Source of the DNA: Lentzea alba
GTDB lineage: Bacteria > Actinomycetota > Actinomycetes > Mycobacteriales > Pseudonocardiaceae
Direction of reading: 5' to 3'
Length of the DNA stretch: 51,858 nt
NCBI RefSeq assembly: GCF_011067745.1
Contig: NZ_JAAMPJ010000023.1
Span: 1 to 51,858 of the forward strand
Below, piece after piece: positions 49,632 to 51,858 of this stretch. The notes beneath the pieces are model-generated. The model did not search any database. It saw only the letters and a list, made by a program, of their open reading frames with translations, and was not told where the DNA came from. Made by a program: the position numbers and the translations under genes. Positions within the stretch are counted from its first letter, which is position 1. Every line of letters begins with the position of its first letter.

Positions 49632-51581
49632 ATGGTTGCCCCGCTCCGTCCCGGCCTCGTCGGCACCGTCGTGCGCCAGGCGGGTGGCCTTCTCGTCGGT
49701 CGTGAGCGGGAGATCGCCGTCTTGACAGACGCGCTCGGTGGTGCGCGGTCGTGCGTGGTCCACGGCGCGACCGGGATGGGCAAGAGCGCGTTGTTGTCGG
49801 TCGCGTCGTCGATCGCGGTGCGCAGCGGGTTGCGCCCGGTGCGCGGGTTGCGGGCGTTGGCGGAGGTCGACCGGCACACGGTGCTCGTGGTGGACGACGT
49901 CGAGCGGTTGTGCGCTGAGGAGGCCGAGCGGTTGTCGCGGTTTCCCGGTGTCGTGGTGGCCGGGGGTGACCTCGATCCGGACACGTTCGCGCTGGTGGAC
50001 GCGGTGCGGGTGCCGTTGCGGCCGATCGATGCCGAGGCGGTGGCCGAGTTGGTCCGGCGGCGGTTCGAGGTCGAGGCCTCGCCCGAACTGATCGCGTCGT
50101 GCCTGCGGTTCAGCGGGGGTGCGCCCGGTGTGGTGAGCGACGTGCTGGAGCTCGTGCCGGACCTCTCCTCGTGCGACAAGCTGCCCGGGTTGCGGTTGCC
50201 GCGGCTGTTGCGGGCCGTGCGGCGGCACTGTCAGGTGCTGGACGCCGACGCGGTGGCCGTCGCCCGTGCGCTCGCGGTTCTGGAGACTGCCCCGCTCGAC
50301 CTGCTCTGCGAGGTCGCGGGGATGGGGTCGTACCAGACGCTCGCCGCGTTCGAACGGCTCGTTGACGCACGTCTCGCCGTTGCCGATCCGATGCGGATCC
50401 AGTCACCGGCGTTGAGTTGCGCGATCCGGCACGAAATGGCGCCGGAGGTACGTGAGCGTTTGCACCGCAAGGCTTCGGACGTCATGCAACGGCGATGTGA
50501 TCCGCCGACCGCCGTTGCCGAGCACGTGGTGGCGTGCGCCGAACCCGTTGGTGCGCACTGGGTCGCTCCGATGCTGCACAGCGCGGCGCGACTGCATCGG
50601 GCAGCTGGACGGCCCGCGCGCGCCGCGAAGTGTCTGCGCGCGGCTCTGCGTGAGCCGATGGACGGGCAGACCGCCGCGCGAGTGGCGATCGGGATGGCCG
50701 AGCTCCACCTGCGGTGCGGGATCGCGCCACGGGCGGATGAGCTTGCGCGGCAACGGCTTTCTGTCGAGGGCGACGCGCTGGACTGGCTCGCCGCGGTGGC
50801 GGTGGACTGGCAGTGCGACGAGGACGTCCTGGACGGCCTGGGCGCACCGGAGCTGCCGGCGGACCCCGAGCAGGCGCTCCGCGATCTTCCCCAGAGCGGG
50901 CCGCGGCTGGTGCCCGCGCTGGTTCTCGCTGGTCTGGGGCTTGTGCACGCCGAATCTGTCGCGGTGCTGGCCTTCGCGCCACGGCTGCGTGCCCGGCTGG
51001 TCGGCGCGGAGAACGACTGGCTGGTGGCGCTGGAGATGTGGGCGCACCGGGTTCGCGGCGACCACGTGGAGGTCTCCCGGCTCATGCGCGATCTCGCCCA
51101 AACGTCACCGGCGAGAGGCTGTGTGGCGTTGGGTGCGGCGGCGTTCGTCGCGTCCTGTGTGGACGGCGGTCGTGCCGGCGAAGCGCGGGAGATGTTGGTG
51201 CGCTTGGGTTACACGGGCGCGTTGCCGCCGGCGTGGGTGTGCACGCCGTTGCTGCGCCACCGGGCGCGCATGCACCTCGCACTCGGTGCGCCACGAGCCG
51301 CGCTGGCCGACGCCGAACGGGCCGGGGCGGTGGACCTGCTCGGCGAGGTGAGGGCCGCGCTGGAGGAGCCGTACCAGCCGGTGCGCGGGGCGGCGTGGGG
51401 AAAGCTGACGGCGCACGAGGCGCGCATCGTGCGGCTGGTGCTGGTGGGGGAGACGAACCGGGCGATCGCGACGCGGTTCAGCGTCACCCAGCGCGCCGTC
51501 GAGCTGCACCTGACCCGCGTGTACCGCAAGGTCGGGATCTGCCGGCGCGTCCAGCTGTCGTCCGTGTTCGGTCCTGCCTAG
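49632..51581 (+). CDS. LuxR-type ATPase regulator (LAL-like)
   Basis: 649 aa from ATG 49632; an upstream ATG-like start at 49491 is open but reads non-typical sequence. AAA/STAND part: LLVGREREIAVLTDAL, Walker A GATGMGKSA (45-53) and Walker B TVLVVDDVERL. A helical middle follows, then a C-terminal LuxR HTH (LTAHEARIVRLVLVGETNRA then IATRFSVTQRAVELHLTRVY). LALs are large activators of pathway genes; this one is short for the group (~900 aa). Its stop TAG is the first base set of a MITE-like palindrome. Confidence 0.88.
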   Translation: MVAPLRPGLVGTVVRQAGGLLVGREREIAVLTDALGGARSCVVHGATGMGKSALLSVASSIAVRSGLRPVRGLRALAEVDRHTVLVVDDVERLCAEEAERLSRFPGVVVAGGDLDPDTFALVDAVRVPLRPIDAEAVAELVRRRFEVEASPELIASCLRFSGGAPGVVSDVLELVPDLSSCDKLPGLRLPRLLRAVRRHCQVLDADAVAVARALAVLETAPLDLLCEVAGMGSYQTLAAFERLVDARLAVADPMRIQSPALSCAIRHEMAPEVRERLHRKASDVMQRRCDPPTAVAEHVVACAEPVGAHWVAPMLHSAARLHRAAGRPARAAKCLRAALREPMDGQTAARVAIGMAELHLRCGIAPRADELARQRLSVEGDALDWLAAVAVDWQCDEDVLDGLGAPELPADPEQALRDLPQSGPRLVPALVLAGLGLVHAESVAVLAFAPRLRARLVGAENDWLVALEMWAHRVRGDHVEVSRLMRDLAQTSPARGCVALGAAAFVASCVDGGRAGEAREMLVRLGYTGALPPAWVCTPLLRHRARMHLALGAPRAALADAERAGAVDLLGEVRAALEEPYQPVRGAAWGKLTAHEARIVRLVLVGETNRAIATRFSVTQRAVELHLTRVYRKVGICRRVQLSSVFGPA

Positions 51582-51744
51582 TGGCGCGTCACGCAACGTT
51601 GGCGAGGTAATTCACGCTCAGCAGGACGCCTCACGGCACCGCCCCCACTCCCACAGCCAACCAGGATGAGGAAGTGGGGGCGGCACCGTGATGCGCCCGT
51701 CTGAGCGCGAATTCCCCCGGCAACGTTGCGAGCCACGCCACTAG
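51578..51744. mobile_element. 167-bp palindromic MITE-like element
   Basis: CTAGTGGCG (51578-51586) and CGCCACTAG (51736-51744) are the ends of a long imperfect inverted repeat of ~42 bases per arm, followed inward by a second pair around CACGGCACCGCCCCCACT. The ends sit on CTAG, a TA-type target as used by IS630/Tc1 elements, and an IS630-type gene starts 44 bases later. There is no coding. The left end supplies the stop codon of the LuxR gene. Confidence 0.7.
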
Positions 51745-51787
51745 TGTCGTGCGCCGGAAATCCGCCAGGTAAGTCTAGTGTGGGTTG

Positions 51788-51858
51788 ATGGCGCGGATTG
51801 GACGTCCTCCTGCTGTGGTGACGTTGACCGAGCAGGAGCGGGAGACGCTGCAGCGGTG
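51788..51858 (+). CDS. IS630-family transposase, 5' part
   Basis: From ATG 51788 the frame reads MARIGRPPAVVTLTEQERET and then LQR, the typical start of IS630-type actinobacterial transposases, and runs off the window end. The element's left inverted repeat probably begins near 51742 (TAGTGTCGTGCGCC). Confidence 0.75.
   Translation, partial: MARIGRPPAVVTLTEQERETLQR

Noticed and set aside
1..51858. tRNA genes or a CRISPR array
   Set aside because: No cloverleaf-like sequence with TTCGA arm and no regularly spaced direct repeats were seen by eye; a tRNAscan/CRISPR search would settle it.

Overview
The window is high-GC DNA with dense coding on both strands, many GTG starts and ATGA/GTGA/TAATG overlaps. 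It carries an SsgA-like sporulation protein, the actinobacterial haem genes hemE-hemY-hemQ, a DUF3000 gene and several XRE/STAND regulators. This fits a filamentous actinomycete of the Pseudonocardiaceae type (Lentzea, Saccharothrix, Actinosynnema or a relative). The genus is inferred from memory of similar genomes and was not tested. The window opens inside a 5S rRNA, so it starts at the 3' end of an rRNA operon, and it closes inside an IS630-type transposase.

Layout. 0-2.8 kb: 5S tail and terminator, a tiny membrane ORF, a LURP-one-like gene remnant, a MazG-like pyrophosphohydrolase, an NmrA-type protein and a HIRAN membrane protein. 2.9-11.2 kb: a DNA-metabolism or defence-like island with an XRE/ImmA-like regulator that has lost HEXXH, an unknown 210-aa protein, a Vsr-type endonuclease without its own 3' end, and a tight four-gene operon (zinc-hook SMC-like ATPase, small protein, SbcD/YhaO-like phosphoesterase, YhaN-like ATPase with an altered Walker A). 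11.3-17.6 kb: accessory genes (I36 inhibitor, two DUF72 paralogues, NAT, secreted GH5, Phd/VapC toxin-antitoxin, DUF2199, HAD). 17.6-28 kb: P450, beta-oxidation fadA-fadB, a MerR-controlled membrane operon, APH-like kinase, GNAT, TetR and SDR. A family of short palindromic repeats with AT-rich motifs is scattered from 17 to 28 kb.

28-38.6 kb is core-like: RNase D, response regulator, M19 dipeptidase, DUF3000, hemE-hemY-hemQ (coproporphyrin-dependent haem route) and a large secreted subtilisin. 38.7-42.6 kb holds the most interesting system. Three TIGR04222-type membrane proteins with extreme Cys/Ser/Gly tails lead, in one same-strand operon, into a DUF692/MNIO iron oxidase and a small partner protein. 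The arrangement reads as membrane-anchored, MNIO-modified cysteine-rich substrates (RiPP-like); the chemistry and role are inference. An msrB gene lies upstream and the subtilisin downstream on the same strand.

43-51.9 kb: small membrane protein, asparaginase with a divergent GntR regulator, two XRE-NB-ARC STAND regulators, an SsgA-like protein and a LuxR-type ATPase regulator, then a 167-bp palindromic MITE-like element that begins at that regulator's stop codon and the start of an IS630-type transposase. I saw no tRNA genes and no CRISPR array.
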